The position numbers were made by a program, and so were the translations under genes. 46,165 nucleotides of DNA from assembly GCA_947457925.1 (NCBI GenBank), contig CANGYA010000010.1, positions 1 to 46,165 of the forward strand. Direction: 5' to 3'. Shown piece by piece: positions 7,085-14,528 of this stretch. Under the pieces are notes generated by a model that saw nothing but the letters and a program-made list of their open reading frames with translations, searched no databases and was not told the origin of the DNA. The DNA is from Cytophagales bacterium (lineage in GTDB: Bacteria > Bacteroidota > Bacteroidia > Cytophagales > Thermoflexibacteraceae). Position 1 is the stretch's first letter. Every line of letters begins with the position of its first letter.

Positions 7085-10000
7085 ATACCCTTTGATTTAC
7101 AGCCTCTCTACGGTGGGTATGCGAAAACACCACAACCAAGATTATTTGCTGCACCCTGTCCGCACCGATTTTACGGGTGATGGTGGTGTAGGAAAATCTA
7201 TGATTGCGGATTTTTTACAAATATTATTTATTTGGGATAAGGATACTATTCGTTTTGGAACGGAAGCCGTAACAAGTGCCGAAAAAAGAACGGAAAAAGG
7301 TATGTTGCACCCGAATTATGACGAGGGTTATGTATTTATGAACGTAGAAATTACAAAAAATCAGTTCATGGTTTTGGGCGTGTGTATTGCTCGGAATGGT
7401 TCGCCAATTTTAAAGCCGTTTTTGATTTTGGGTACAGACCAAAAAGAGGCGAAAATTGAGCAGCAAACTTTTGAGCAACCTATTGCAGCCAAAGATTTTA
7501 TTCGCAATCAAAAAATTGTATCTTTTGATGATTTAGTCGATTTTTTTCAAGAAAAAAAATTGTACGTTTTCAATAAATTTAATAGAAGTAGAGAAAAAGA
7601 AGAACTGTATCAATGGTTATCGGACAGGCGAATTTTGCCGATTAATTTGGCACAAGAAGAAAAATTAAGTGCCTATGCCAAAGTAATACAGTCGTTTTCT
7701 AAGGCTAAAACCTTGAATTTGCAACAGTCTAACAGTTTAAAGGATTTTTTATTTGAAAATACAGAAGACACAAACGCCAATTTATTTGAGCAAAAAAAGA
7801 CTGAAATTAATCAACAATTATTGCAATATAAGGAGCAGCATGAGCAAATTAGAGATTTGGAGAAAAAACAGTTGTACTTAACAGATTTGCGGGCTTTGTA
7901 TGACAAACAACGTCAAGAATATTTGCTTTGGAAAACAGCAGCACTTGTGCATAGCTTTCAGCATTTTCAGGTGATAGAAAGGGACTATGTAGCCAAGCAA
8001 ATGGCATTGGCAGATGTAGTAGCACAAAAGGCGGAATTAGAAGAAAAAAGGGCGGAATTAAGTACGCAATACCAAGATAGTACGGAGCAGTACGAACAGG
8101 CAGATAAAGATTTTGTGGCTTTGCAAGAATATAAAAATTCATGGAAAGACTTAAAAGAAAAATTAGAAAAAATAGATGAATTAACAAAAAATTCTGCAAA
8201 AAGAGAACAAGATACGCTGGAATTGCAAGAACAAATAGCTGCGAATACGCAAACTTTGGGGCAAATCAAGCAAGAACTACCGCAAATAGAAGAACAGATT
8301 AAGCAGTTGGCAGCAGCCAAAGAAGAACAGCAACAAGCCTTGCAACGTATAGCAAGCAGCCGTTATTTTTATGAACAATACGGCAGTTTTGAGGCGGTGA
8401 AAACGGCGTACCAAAGTATGCACGAACAAAAAAATGCCTTGTACCAACAATGGACTGCCGAAACTAACCGTTTGGCGTACTTGCAAAACTTGTTTGAGAA
8501 CATCAACGACCAACAACATTCGTTTTTTCAGTCGGTTATTCGCCGTAAAAAAGCATTGAGTTTGGCACAAGAATCTTTGTTATTTCATAAATCTTTTTAC
8601 CAACTTTCTACGGAAATTACTAAACCTAAATATGTGTATGCTGTAGAGGAATTGCTCAATGAGGTGCATTATGAAAGTGCCGAAGGTGGTTTTTGGTTGC
8701 GTTTGGGCGGTGTGGCAGAGTTTATTCCGTACAGAGAGGTACAATATTTTGATAAACCTGAAAATTTTGAGGCGGTGCTACACAGCCAACAAAGTGAGAT
8801 TAAGGCACAGTTGCAGACTCTTGCCCTACAACTTGATTTGTTAGCACAAATTGATACGGCAAAAAATAATGAAAAAGTACAAGAATTTTCCCAACAATAC
8901 GGCTTGGATAGGCAACTTTTGCAGTTGTCTAAGTTGCAAGTAGATGAACTGCAAGAGGCTTTTGTATTGGTGCAAAACGAAGTAGCTATTACTGAAAAAT
9001 TTAATAAAACGAATAAAGAGTATGAAAACAGCATAGCTCACAGAACTCGCCAACAAGAACAACAGAACAAGTTGGCAGTAGAAAATACGACTTTTCGCAC
9101 TGCTATCGACACCAACCAACAGGCTGTAGAACGAAATAAACGTGAAATTAGCCATTTGAGAGGTGAGGAAACGAATATTAAAACAACTTTGTTGTTTATC
9201 AAAGAGCAAATTTCTTTTGACTTTCAGCAAGACGAATTAGATAGAAAAATTGTAGAAATTAGTAGAAAAAAAGAAGTAGCTAACGAAACTGCCAAAGATT
9301 TACAACAAAGAGTAGAAAATCTACAAGCCCAAATAGCACCATTGGCAAGGGAAGAAGGAAGTTTGGAGGCTGCCGTACAACTTTTGACAGAAAATTTTGA
9401 GAAAACACGCACTAATTGGGAAAGAACCTACAAAGAATTTTTGGAGGACTTCAAAGAACAGACTGTAGATGTAGAACACGCCGAAACGGTTACAGCTACA
9501 CAAGTAGAAACTTTGCTAAAAAATTTCGGGCAAGTCTATAACCGTTACAAGGATAAGTACAAAGACGTACTTCGGTTGTTCCCAGATATAGTCAATAACG
9601 AATTTTTGCAAGAACAGCTACAAAACGAAACTTTTAACTACGAAAGTATCTTAGCAATCTTGGTAAGTGGGCATACAGCTACGGAAATTCCTGAACTGTT
9701 GGGCAAAGCCAACGAAAACCGCCGTAAATTGGCTGCGACCTTGAAAAGTCAATTATGGGAGATTTTTCACCATACCAAAGAACAGTACAAAAAATGTAGG
9801 GATTTGGTCAATGAATTAAACAATTTTTTCAAAGGCAAAAAGATTAGCAATAATTTCTACTTTGAATTGGTGTTTAACCCTGCCAAAAACTTGAATATAG
9901 AATGGATAGACCAACTACATGGCGAACTGAACGAAGGTTTTTTTGCAAAAATAGACGACAAAGACTACCAACCCGATAATTATGTGTTTGAGGTGTTCAA

Positions 10001-10472
10001 AAAACTACAAGGCTATACGGGTAGTGTGTTGAGTACGAAGGACTTACTGAACCCCAAAAAATATTTTGAACTTTCGACCAAACTTACAGACGACAACGGG
10101 CAAAACATTTCGGGCAGTAACTCACAAGGTTATGCGGCGGTGGCGTTGTTGTGTATTGGTCGGTTGTCTATCATAGAAATCAACAAGTCGGGCAAGGGCA
10201 AAGGTATTAAGTTTATTATTTTGGAGGAAGTGGGCAGTATGAGTGATGACAACTTTGGAATGTTTGTAAAAGTGAGCCAAGAGTTTGGTTATCAGATAAT
10301 TACCATGACACCGAAGCCTTACGGCTATTTTGAAGATATGGAGTGGTACTTGTATGAACTCTACGGCAAAAAAGACGGATTGGCAAATTATCCGCCTCTG
10401 GCTACGTTCAAACTCATAGCCAATGGCGAAGAACGGAGTGAGGAATTACGGCGGTTGCAGCTATTGAGGTAG
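7068..10472 (+). CDS. mksB: SMC-like condensin ATPase, MksB/JetC type
   Basis: This is a 1134-residue SMC-family protein. The N-terminal head has the Walker A motif GDGGVGKS (residues 37-44), preceded by the LHPVRTDFTG stretch common in MksB relatives. Residues of about 245-485 and 570-800 are heptad-rich coiled coil (many LEEK/QAQ runs). They flank a globular hinge near 520-560 (FWLRLGGVAEFIPY). The C-terminal head has an ABC-signature-like segment SNSQGYAAVALLCIG (about 1017-1031) and a Walker B-like FIILEE (about 1049-1054). There the usual Asp-Glu is Glu-Glu. The family forms ring-shaped loop-extruding complexes for chromosome upkeep or plasmid defence. It is translated from the third overlapping start of the operon. 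No topoisomerase-VI-like JetD gene follows. Confidence 0.85.
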   Translation: MSVENRYPLIYSLSTVGMRKHHNQDYLLHPVRTDFTGDGGVGKSMIADFLQILFIWDKDTIRFGTEAVTSAEKRTEKGMLHPNYDEGYVFMNVEITKNQFMVLGVCIARNGSPILKPFLILGTDQKEAKIEQQTFEQPIAAKDFIRNQKIVSFDDLVDFFQEKKLYVFNKFNRSREKEELYQWLSDRRILPINLAQEEKLSAYAKVIQSFSKAKTLNLQQSNSLKDFLFENTEDTNANLFEQKKTEINQQLLQYKEQHEQIRDLEKKQLYLTDLRALYDKQRQEYLLWKTAALVHSFQHFQVIERDYVAKQMALADVVAQKAELEEKRAELSTQYQDSTEQYEQADKDFVALQEYKNSWKDLKEKLEKIDELTKNSAKREQDTLELQEQIAANTQTLGQIKQELPQIEEQIKQLAAAKEEQQQALQRIASSRYFYEQYGSFEAVKTAYQSMHEQKNALYQQWTAETNRLAYLQNLFENINDQQHSFFQSVIRRKKALSLAQESLLFHKSFYQLSTEITKPKYVYAVEELLNEVHYESAEGGFWLRLGGVAEFIPYREVQYFDKPENFEAVLHSQQSEIKAQLQTLALQLDLLAQIDTAKNNEKVQEFSQQYGLDRQLLQLSKLQVDELQEAFVLVQNEVAITEKFNKTNKEYENSIAHRTRQQEQQNKLAVENTTFRTAIDTNQQAVERNKREISHLRGEETNIKTTLLFIKEQISFDFQQDELDRKIVEISRKKEVANETAKDLQQRVENLQAQIAPLAREEGSLEAAVQLLTENFEKTRTNWERTYKEFLEDFKEQTVDVEHAETVTATQVETLLKNFGQVYNRYKDKYKDVLRLFPDIVNNEFLQEQLQNETFNYESILAILVSGHTATEIPELLGKANENRRKLAATLKSQLWEIFHHTKEQYKKCRDLVNELNNFFKGKKISNNFYFELVFNPAKNLNIEWIDQLHGELNEGFFAKIDDKDYQPDNYVFEVFKKLQGYTGSVLSTKDLLNPKKYFELSTKLTDDNGQNISGSNSQGYAAVALLCIGRLSIIEINKSGKGKGIKFIILEEVGSMSDDNFGMFVKVSQEFGYQIITMTPKPYGYFEDMEWYLYELYGKKDGLANYPPLATFKLIANGEERSEELRRLQLLR

Positions 10473-10604
10473 TCAAGTTAGCTATTATTGAGTAGATAAT
10501 TTTTGAATTTTTACAACTATTTACAAATTAACTCCCAAATTATTGATAAAATTTTCATGCTAAAAATACACAAAACTAATTTGTTATTAGCTGTTGCTAT
10601 AATC

Positions 10605-10678
10605 CAATATAAGTGAGATTTTTGATGAGTACAATAAAATGTGCCTAACGGCACAAAATAAAAATATCACTCATATTG
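10605..10678. repeat. Nested inverted repeat
   Basis: Outer arms CAATATAAGTGAGATTTTT (10605-10623) and its near reverse complement (10660-10678, two mismatches) enclose an inner hairpin, TGTGCC-TAAC-GGCACA (10640-10655). It could serve as the terminator between the convergent mksB and bestrophin genes, or be a small interspersed repeat. Confidence 0.6.
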
Positions 10679-10717
10679 ATGCTCGAAATCTATTTTTAAA
10701 CAAAAAATATGCTTCTT

Positions 10718-10753
10718 GTGTCCTTGTTATTTAAGTTTTTACCACAAGGACAC
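10718..10753. repeat. Inverted repeat GTGTCCTTGT / ACAAGGACAC, copy A
   Basis: A perfect 10-bp stem (10718-10727 with 10744-10753) encloses 16 bases. The right half, TTTTTACCACAAGGACAC, is nearly the same as 12476-12495 (one base differs in the ACCACAAG-ACAC part). This suggests an interspersed family placed just downstream of minus-strand genes or between genes. Confidence 0.5.
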
Positions 10754-10796
10754 TTAGGTTATTATGTAAAACAACTTTGTCTTTACAAATTGCCCT

Positions 10797-11735
10797 TTAT
10801 AACAATACACCATCAACTACTTCTACGTTTTGGGGCAAATTTATTTCGCCCAAAGCCTCTCGCAAATCTCTTTCTATGGTCGTGCAAATAGCCGTCAGAG
10901 GCACATCTGTAATACGGTTTTCAAAGGGGTCTTCGTTTACTTCACCCACTTTTGAGATTGTACCAAATACAAAACTGATAATAATAGAAATTGGTATCAT
11001 TATATTTTTTAAACCTAATTTATGAAAATCTCCCACCATACAAAACGGCAATAAAAACATAAATACGTACAAAAAAAGCACCGTAAAATAATGGTATTGA
11101 CGTAAAAGAGGCGTGTTTTTAATCCTTTCGCAAGCCCCTTGATAATTGGCTAAGGCTAACAACTGCCCTTCCATTTGGAAACTATCAAAACCGCCTAATG
11201 TGCCGTTTGCCATAGCTGCATAAATCTGTCTGCCCATCATTTGTTGCAAATAAGTAGGCTTATTTTGTTTGCCTTTGAGTTCCAAAAATTCTTCGGCAGA
11301 CAAAAAAGGTTGAAGAACAGTCCAATTTTCTTGTTGGCGAAGGTGCAAACGCAAGGCGTGTACCCATGCTATTTGCTTGTAAATCAACGACTTTTTGAAA
11401 TTTTCGCTGCGAGTTAGGTCATAGTTGGCTCGGTGTGCGTGGCTATCTGTAAACGTAATGACAAGGCGTACCAGCACTCTACTCGAATTGACAATATTGC
11501 CCCATTGGGTACGTGCCTCCCACCAACGACTGTACGAATTGTTGTTACGGAAACCCAAGAAAATAGCTAATGCACCGCCCAAAGTAGCTGCAATGGAAAA
11601 CGGCAAAGCTATTTTCTGAAAGCCCAACACCTCAAATAGTACCCAGACAAGCACCGCCAACAGTACCGAAAACAGCAACTCATAACGCATATACCAAACT
11701 ACACGTCGAGGTGAAAATATTTTGCGAACAAGCAT
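10797..11735 (-). CDS. Bestrophin-family anion channel
   Basis: This is a 312-residue integral membrane protein. Hydrophobic segments lie at about 16-38 (LLFSVLLAVLVWVLFEVLGF), 43-62 and two more near 210-255 (FTVLFLYVFMFLLPFCMVGDF and IMIPISIIISFVFG). The motif GFRNNNSYSRWWEAR after the second segment is the hallmark of bacterial bestrophins (RFP-TM/UPF0187). The DPFENRITDVPLTAICTTIE ending also matches. The family forms pentameric chloride-type channels in the inner membrane. Length is as expected for the bacterial branch. It stands alone, convergent with the condensin operon, and its role here is unknown. Confidence 0.92.
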   Translation of the reverse strand: MLVRKIFSPRRVVWYMRYELLFSVLLAVLVWVLFEVLGFQKIALPFSIAATLGGALAIFLGFRNNNSYSRWWEARTQWGNIVNSSRVLVRLVITFTDSHAHRANYDLTRSENFKKSLIYKQIAWVHALRLHLRQQENWTVLQPFLSAEEFLELKGKQNKPTYLQQMMGRQIYAAMANGTLGGFDSFQMEGQLLALANYQGACERIKNTPLLRQYHYFTVLFLYVFMFLLPFCMVGDFHKLGLKNIMIPISIIISFVFGTISKVGEVNEDPFENRITDVPLTAICTTIERDLREALGEINLPQNVEVVDGVLL

Positions 11736-11788
11736 GAATAATAATAAATGATGAATTATTAAATTTTAATAGATATTTAAAATACAAT

Positions 11789-11823
11789 CATACTTTCCAA
11801 GCCTTTAAGACTTGGAAAGTATG
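11789..11823 (-). terminator. Hairpin after the F420-reductase-like gene
   Basis: CATACTTTCCAAG (11789-11801) and CTTGGAAAGTATG (11811-11823) form a perfect 13-bp stem with a 9-base loop, 13 bases past the stop at 11836. The same ACTTTCCAAG arm occurs in the outer repeat at 38055-38242. Confidence 0.6.
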
Positions 11824-11835
11824 TAGATAAAATTT

Positions 11836-12453
11836 TTATCTTTTAATCACTTTAAACGCCATATTTCTTCCATGCCCTTGCATAATCGCCAAGTTTATCC
11901 AACTCAATGCGAAATGTTCTAAGAGTTGGGCTTTGTCGTCCCCACCGAAATCCCAACAAGTGCTAAAACCTGCGTCTAAGGCTAATTGTTGGGCAAGGGC
12001 TTTGCCTTTTATGGCACTGCCTGCCACAAACATATCTATTCCTTCGTTGTTGTAAACAGGGTTTGCCATGTTCTCAAAACCTGTAGAATTGAAACACTTA
12101 ACTATTTCACTTTCAGGTAAATATTTTTTGAGAGCATCAAAAGAATTGCCAAAACCTTCGGGGAAAGTGCGGATAGAGTTCATCGCATCAATCACTATTT
12201 TGCCTTTGGCTGCGTACTTGATTTGCTCGGCTATGTCTTTAGTGGCTTGCGGAACGGCAGCTATTAAAACTACCTCTGCTTTTTCGGCACTTTCGGCAAG
12301 GGTGTGCAGCGAAGTATTAGGGTTATTGAGTAAATGGTTGTCGGCAAATTTGGTAATTTCTCTTGTTCCCAAAAATATTTGGTGTCCTGCTTTTGCCCAC
12401 TGCGTAGCCAAAGCCCCACCGACATTACCTGTTCCAATGATTGCGATTTTCAT
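11836..12453 (-). CDS. NADP-dependent F420 reductase-like oxidoreductase
   Basis: This 205-residue protein has an N-terminal Rossmann fold whose dinucleotide loop is GTGNVGG (residues 7-13), followed by LGTRE, a common NADP-preferring segment. The middle part (VLIAAVPQATKDIAEQIK, then GKIVIDAMNS) and the later VKCFNSTGFENMANP are typical of the F420-dependent NADP reductase / ProC-like N-terminal domain family (PF03807). In Bacteroidota, which generally lack F420, members act as NAD(P)-binding oxidoreductases of unknown substrate. It is a short complete single-domain protein. It lies between bestrophin and DUF481 genes on the same strand, with hairpins on both sides, so it is probably transcribed alone. 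Confidence 0.8.
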   Translation of the reverse strand: MKIAIIGTGNVGGALATQWAKAGHQIFLGTREITKFADNHLLNNPNTSLHTLAESAEKAEVVLIAAVPQATKDIAEQIKYAAKGKIVIDAMNSIRTFPEGFGNSFDALKKYLPESEIVKCFNSTGFENMANPVYNNEGIDMFVAGSAIKGKALAQQLALDAGFSTCWDFGGDDKAQLLEHFALSWINLAIMQGHGRNMAFKVIKR

Positions 12454-12475
12454 ACGTTTTTAGTAGTTTTTAGTT

Positions 12476-12530
12476 GTTTTTTACCACAAGAACACAAGCT
12501 CACTAAGAGTTTTACTTGTGTACTTGTAAT
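12476..12530. repeat. Interspersed repeat TTTTACCACAAG(A/G)ACAC, copy B
   Basis: TTACCACAAGAACACAAG is followed after 14 bases by ACTTGTGTACTTGT, an imperfect inverted repeat. The first half matches copy A at 10736-10753. It lies between the start of the F420-reductase-like gene and the end of the DUF481 gene. Confidence 0.45.
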
Positions 12531-12537
12531 TAAAAAT

Positions 12538-13302
12538 TTAATATTTTATTTGATAAGCTAAACCAAAAGTCAAAATACTATCTGCTTGCTTCTGCCGAAT
12601 AGCTACGATACTTTCATTGGTGTAAATGTAATTGGTTGTAAAACTAAAACCTTTGTACAAAGGAACATCTGCCCCTATTTCTGCTTGCCAACGCAAATTA
12701 TCTGTTTGACTAACAGAAGGTTGTACGTAACAATCATAATGCAAAATCAATTTGTTATTCAGTAAAGAGTGTTTACCAAACAACCACAAAGTAGCTCGCC
12801 AAGTGCTTATTTGGTTTTGTCCGTTGTATTCGGTTTTATTAAAAGTAGTTGTATTAAAATTAGTTTTTTCATAAATACCTGATAGTGCCAGCTTGATTAA
12901 ATGACTTTTTTGGCGAAGTACCTGCCAAGTAGCCCCCGCCCCTACAAAATATCTCAGGTCAATTTGTCGGCGGAAATTGGTTGCAATAAAAGCTATAGCA
13001 AACGGATAAATTGTTGCCTGTGGATTGTAATACAAAAAGTTCCTGCTAAATAAATCTTCATCTGCTCTGCGATTAAAAAACTCTTGGTACAAATACGAAT
13101 TTTGAGATTTTAAAACTATTTTTTTATGAATTGCCATTGAAAAATCTAATTTTCCTCTTAGTGTAAACATTTCTACGTTGCCCGTCTGCCATGCCCCTGT
13201 AGTGCTTAATCGACTTTGTAGGCGTAAGGTATCACTTTCGTTTACTTGGGCAAAGGCTAAAAGAGGTAGAAAAATAGCTATGAATAAAAATACATTTCTC
13301 AT
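12538..13302 (-). CDS. DUF481-family outer membrane beta-barrel protein
   Basis: The chosen ATG at 13302 gives 254 residues starting MRNVFLFIAIFLPLLAFAQ, a clean signal peptide. An upstream in-frame ATG (13332) would put ten extra residues in front of it. The mature part begins with a marker pattern LSTTGAWQTGNVEMFTLRGKLDFS. The N-terminal strand in DUF481 proteins has the same 'TGN...' turn. It continues with alternating aromatic strands to the C-terminal LTFGLAYQIKY, as expected for a small barrel. DUF481 proteins are sometimes called salt-induced outer membrane proteins, but their function is unknown. It sits between two hairpins (13335-13368 upstream, repeat B downstream) and so appears to be a single gene. 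Confidence 0.7.
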   Translation of the reverse strand: MRNVFLFIAIFLPLLAFAQVNESDTLRLQSRLSTTGAWQTGNVEMFTLRGKLDFSMAIHKKIVLKSQNSYLYQEFFNRRADEDLFSRNFLYYNPQATIYPFAIAFIATNFRRQIDLRYFVGAGATWQVLRQKSHLIKLALSGIYEKTNFNTTTFNKTEYNGQNQISTWRATLWLFGKHSLLNNKLILHYDCYVQPSVSQTDNLRWQAEIGADVPLYKGFSFTTNYIYTNESIVAIRQKQADSILTFGLAYQIKY

Positions 13303-13334
13303 ATAAATATAATTTTTGTATTTACGAATCATGT

Positions 13335-13368
13335 AAATCCTAAGGGTTTCTAAAACCCCTTAGGATTT
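13335..13368 (-). terminator. Terminator hairpin after the DJ-1/PfpI gene
   Basis: AAATCCTAAGGG (13335-13346) pairs with CCCTTAGGATTT (13357-13368) in a perfect 12-bp stem, 10 bases past the stop at 13379. The loop is GTTTC-TAAAA-like, related to other TTTT/AAAA-centred hairpins in the window. Confidence 0.65.
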
Positions 13369-13378
13369 GAATAGTTGC

Positions 13379-14125
13379 TTATACACCCAATGCCTCAATC
13401 ATCAATTTGGCTGCTGCTGCCCCCGAAAACTGTTGCTGTCCTGTAATCAAATTGCCATCACGTACTGCAAAAGCCTTGAACAAACCGCCATTTACGTAGT
13501 TGGTGTTTGGTATTTTGCGGGCTTCTTCTTCAATCCAAAAAGGTTGAATTTTCATGCCTACAAAACCGTCTGCAAATTTCTCTTCTGCATCTGCAAAACC
13601 TGTCCAAGTTTTGCCTTCTGCCAAGAGTTTGCCGTCAGATGTTTTGGCTTTTAACAGCACACAAGTAGCATGACATACGATACCTACGGCTTTTTTAACT
13701 TCGTAAAAGTCTGCTACCAATTTGTGCAATTTAGTATTGTTGATGAACGTAACCATTGGGCTTTGTCCGCCAGCTAAGAATATGCCGTCATAGTCGGCTA
13801 CGTTGAGTTTGTCAATAGAAGGGGTATTTTCTAATAAAGCTGCGTGTTTTGGCGACTTTTTGAAACCCAAAGACAAAATATCGTGGGCAGAGTAGCCACT
13901 TGCGTCTTCGGGGTCAGAGTAACCGTCTGCCACTAATTTGCCACCATCAGGCGAATAAATATCTACTTGGTAGCCTTTTTCTACAAATTCCCAATAAGGG
14001 TGTGTAACTTCTGCCCACCAAAAACCAATGCCCCATTGGGTAGTAGGAGAAACTGCGGGATTTGCCACTACCAAAGCTATGCGTTTGGGTTTGTCGGCGT
14101 TTAAAAGGTTTAATGATGCACTCAT
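13379..14125 (-). CDS. DJ-1/PfpI-family protein (Hsp31-like type 1 glutamine amidotransferase domain)
   Basis: The 248-residue protein spans one DJ-1/PfpI domain. The nucleophile elbow is in VGIVCHATCVLL, with Cys151 followed by His152. A GIFLAGGQSPM strand-turn (about 115-124) and the early EVTHPYWEF segment (Glu39) are typical of the Hsp31-like large branch. Family members act as chaperones, glyoxalase III or protein deglycases, but the activity of this branch is not settled. The protein is cytoplasmic, with no signal peptide. Its start lies 37 bases downstream (minus strand) of the mobile-like element at 14162-14320, which may supply or disturb its promoter. Confidence 0.85.
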   Translation of the reverse strand: MSASLNLLNADKPKRIALVVANPAVSPTTQWGIGFWWAEVTHPYWEFVEKGYQVDIYSPDGGKLVADGYSDPEDASGYSAHDILSLGFKKSPKHAALLENTPSIDKLNVADYDGIFLAGGQSPMVTFINNTKLHKLVADFYEVKKAVGIVCHATCVLLKAKTSDGKLLAEGKTWTGFADAEEKFADGFVGMKIQPFWIEEEARKIPNTNYVNGGLFKAFAVRDGNLITGQQQFSGAAAAKLMIEALGV

Positions 14126-14161
14126 GGTTAGTTTTGTATAAATGGTTGTTGTAATTATTTA

Positions 14162-14320
14162 ACGTAAGTTGCGTAATTGTACCGTAGGCTTTAGCCTGCA
14201 AGGTTTTTTACCTAAAACTTTAAGTTTTTATGCTAAATTTTAAAACTTTATGATAAAAATTGCCAATAAAATGACCTTGCAGGCTAAAGCCTACGGTACA
14301 ATTCATACTACGCAACTTAC
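14162..14320. repeat. MITE-like inverted-repeat element, copy 2 of the CTTTAG family
   Basis: The left arm (14164-14204, GTAAGTTGCGTA...GTAGGCTTTAGCCTGC...) and right arm (14274-14320) are inverted copies. They are identical except for six extra bases in the right arm. The centre is 69 bases of AT-rich DNA without a gene. ATTATTTA flanks both sides (14154-14161 and 14321-14328) and could be an 8-bp target duplication. The arm ends match the copy at 1496. Confidence 0.7.
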
Positions 14321-14457
14321 ATTATTTATACAAAACTAAGGCAATGTACCCCTTATTAGCAATAGTATAACCAAAAAGTGCGGTACATACTTTTTAGAAA
14401 GTAATTGAAAATCAATTTTTTAAAAGATAAGATAGCAGATGATAATTAGTACAAAGA

Positions 14458-14480
14458 TGTAATCTTTTCGAAAGATTACA
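14458..14480 (-). terminator. Hairpin after hemN
   Basis: TGTAATCTTT and AAAGATTACA form a perfect 10-bp stem around TCG, 49 bases past the hemN stop at 14529. No strong T run follows on the minus strand, so it is a candidate terminator only. Confidence 0.45.
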
Positions 14481-14528
14481 CCTTTATTTATTATCACATC
14501 TTTATGATTCTCTAATTTATATTTTTTC

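Larger units (their letters stand above)
10473..10796. other. Convergent intergenic region with two hairpin repeats
   Basis: These 324 bases separate the end of the condensin operon from the convergent bestrophin gene. No gene is seen here; in particular there is no trace of a JetD-like reading frame. The region holds the nested inverted repeat at 10605-10678 and the ACAAGGACAC repeat at 10718-10753. Confidence 0.6.
14126..14528. other. Gene-free region carrying a MITE-like element and a hairpin
   Basis: This stretch of about 400 bases holds the element at 14162-14320, a short AT-rich tract and the hairpin at 14458-14480. No coding region is supported. Confidence 0.6.

Noticed and set aside
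7849-9503. Several minus-strand frames within the SMC-like gene
   Set aside because: They are Ser/Cys/Leu-rich translations expected opposite Glu/Gln/Lys-rich coiled-coil DNA.
10473-10796. Possible JetD fragment after the SMC-like gene
   Set aside because: The frames here are short and AT-rich, and none resembles a topoisomerase-VI-like protein.
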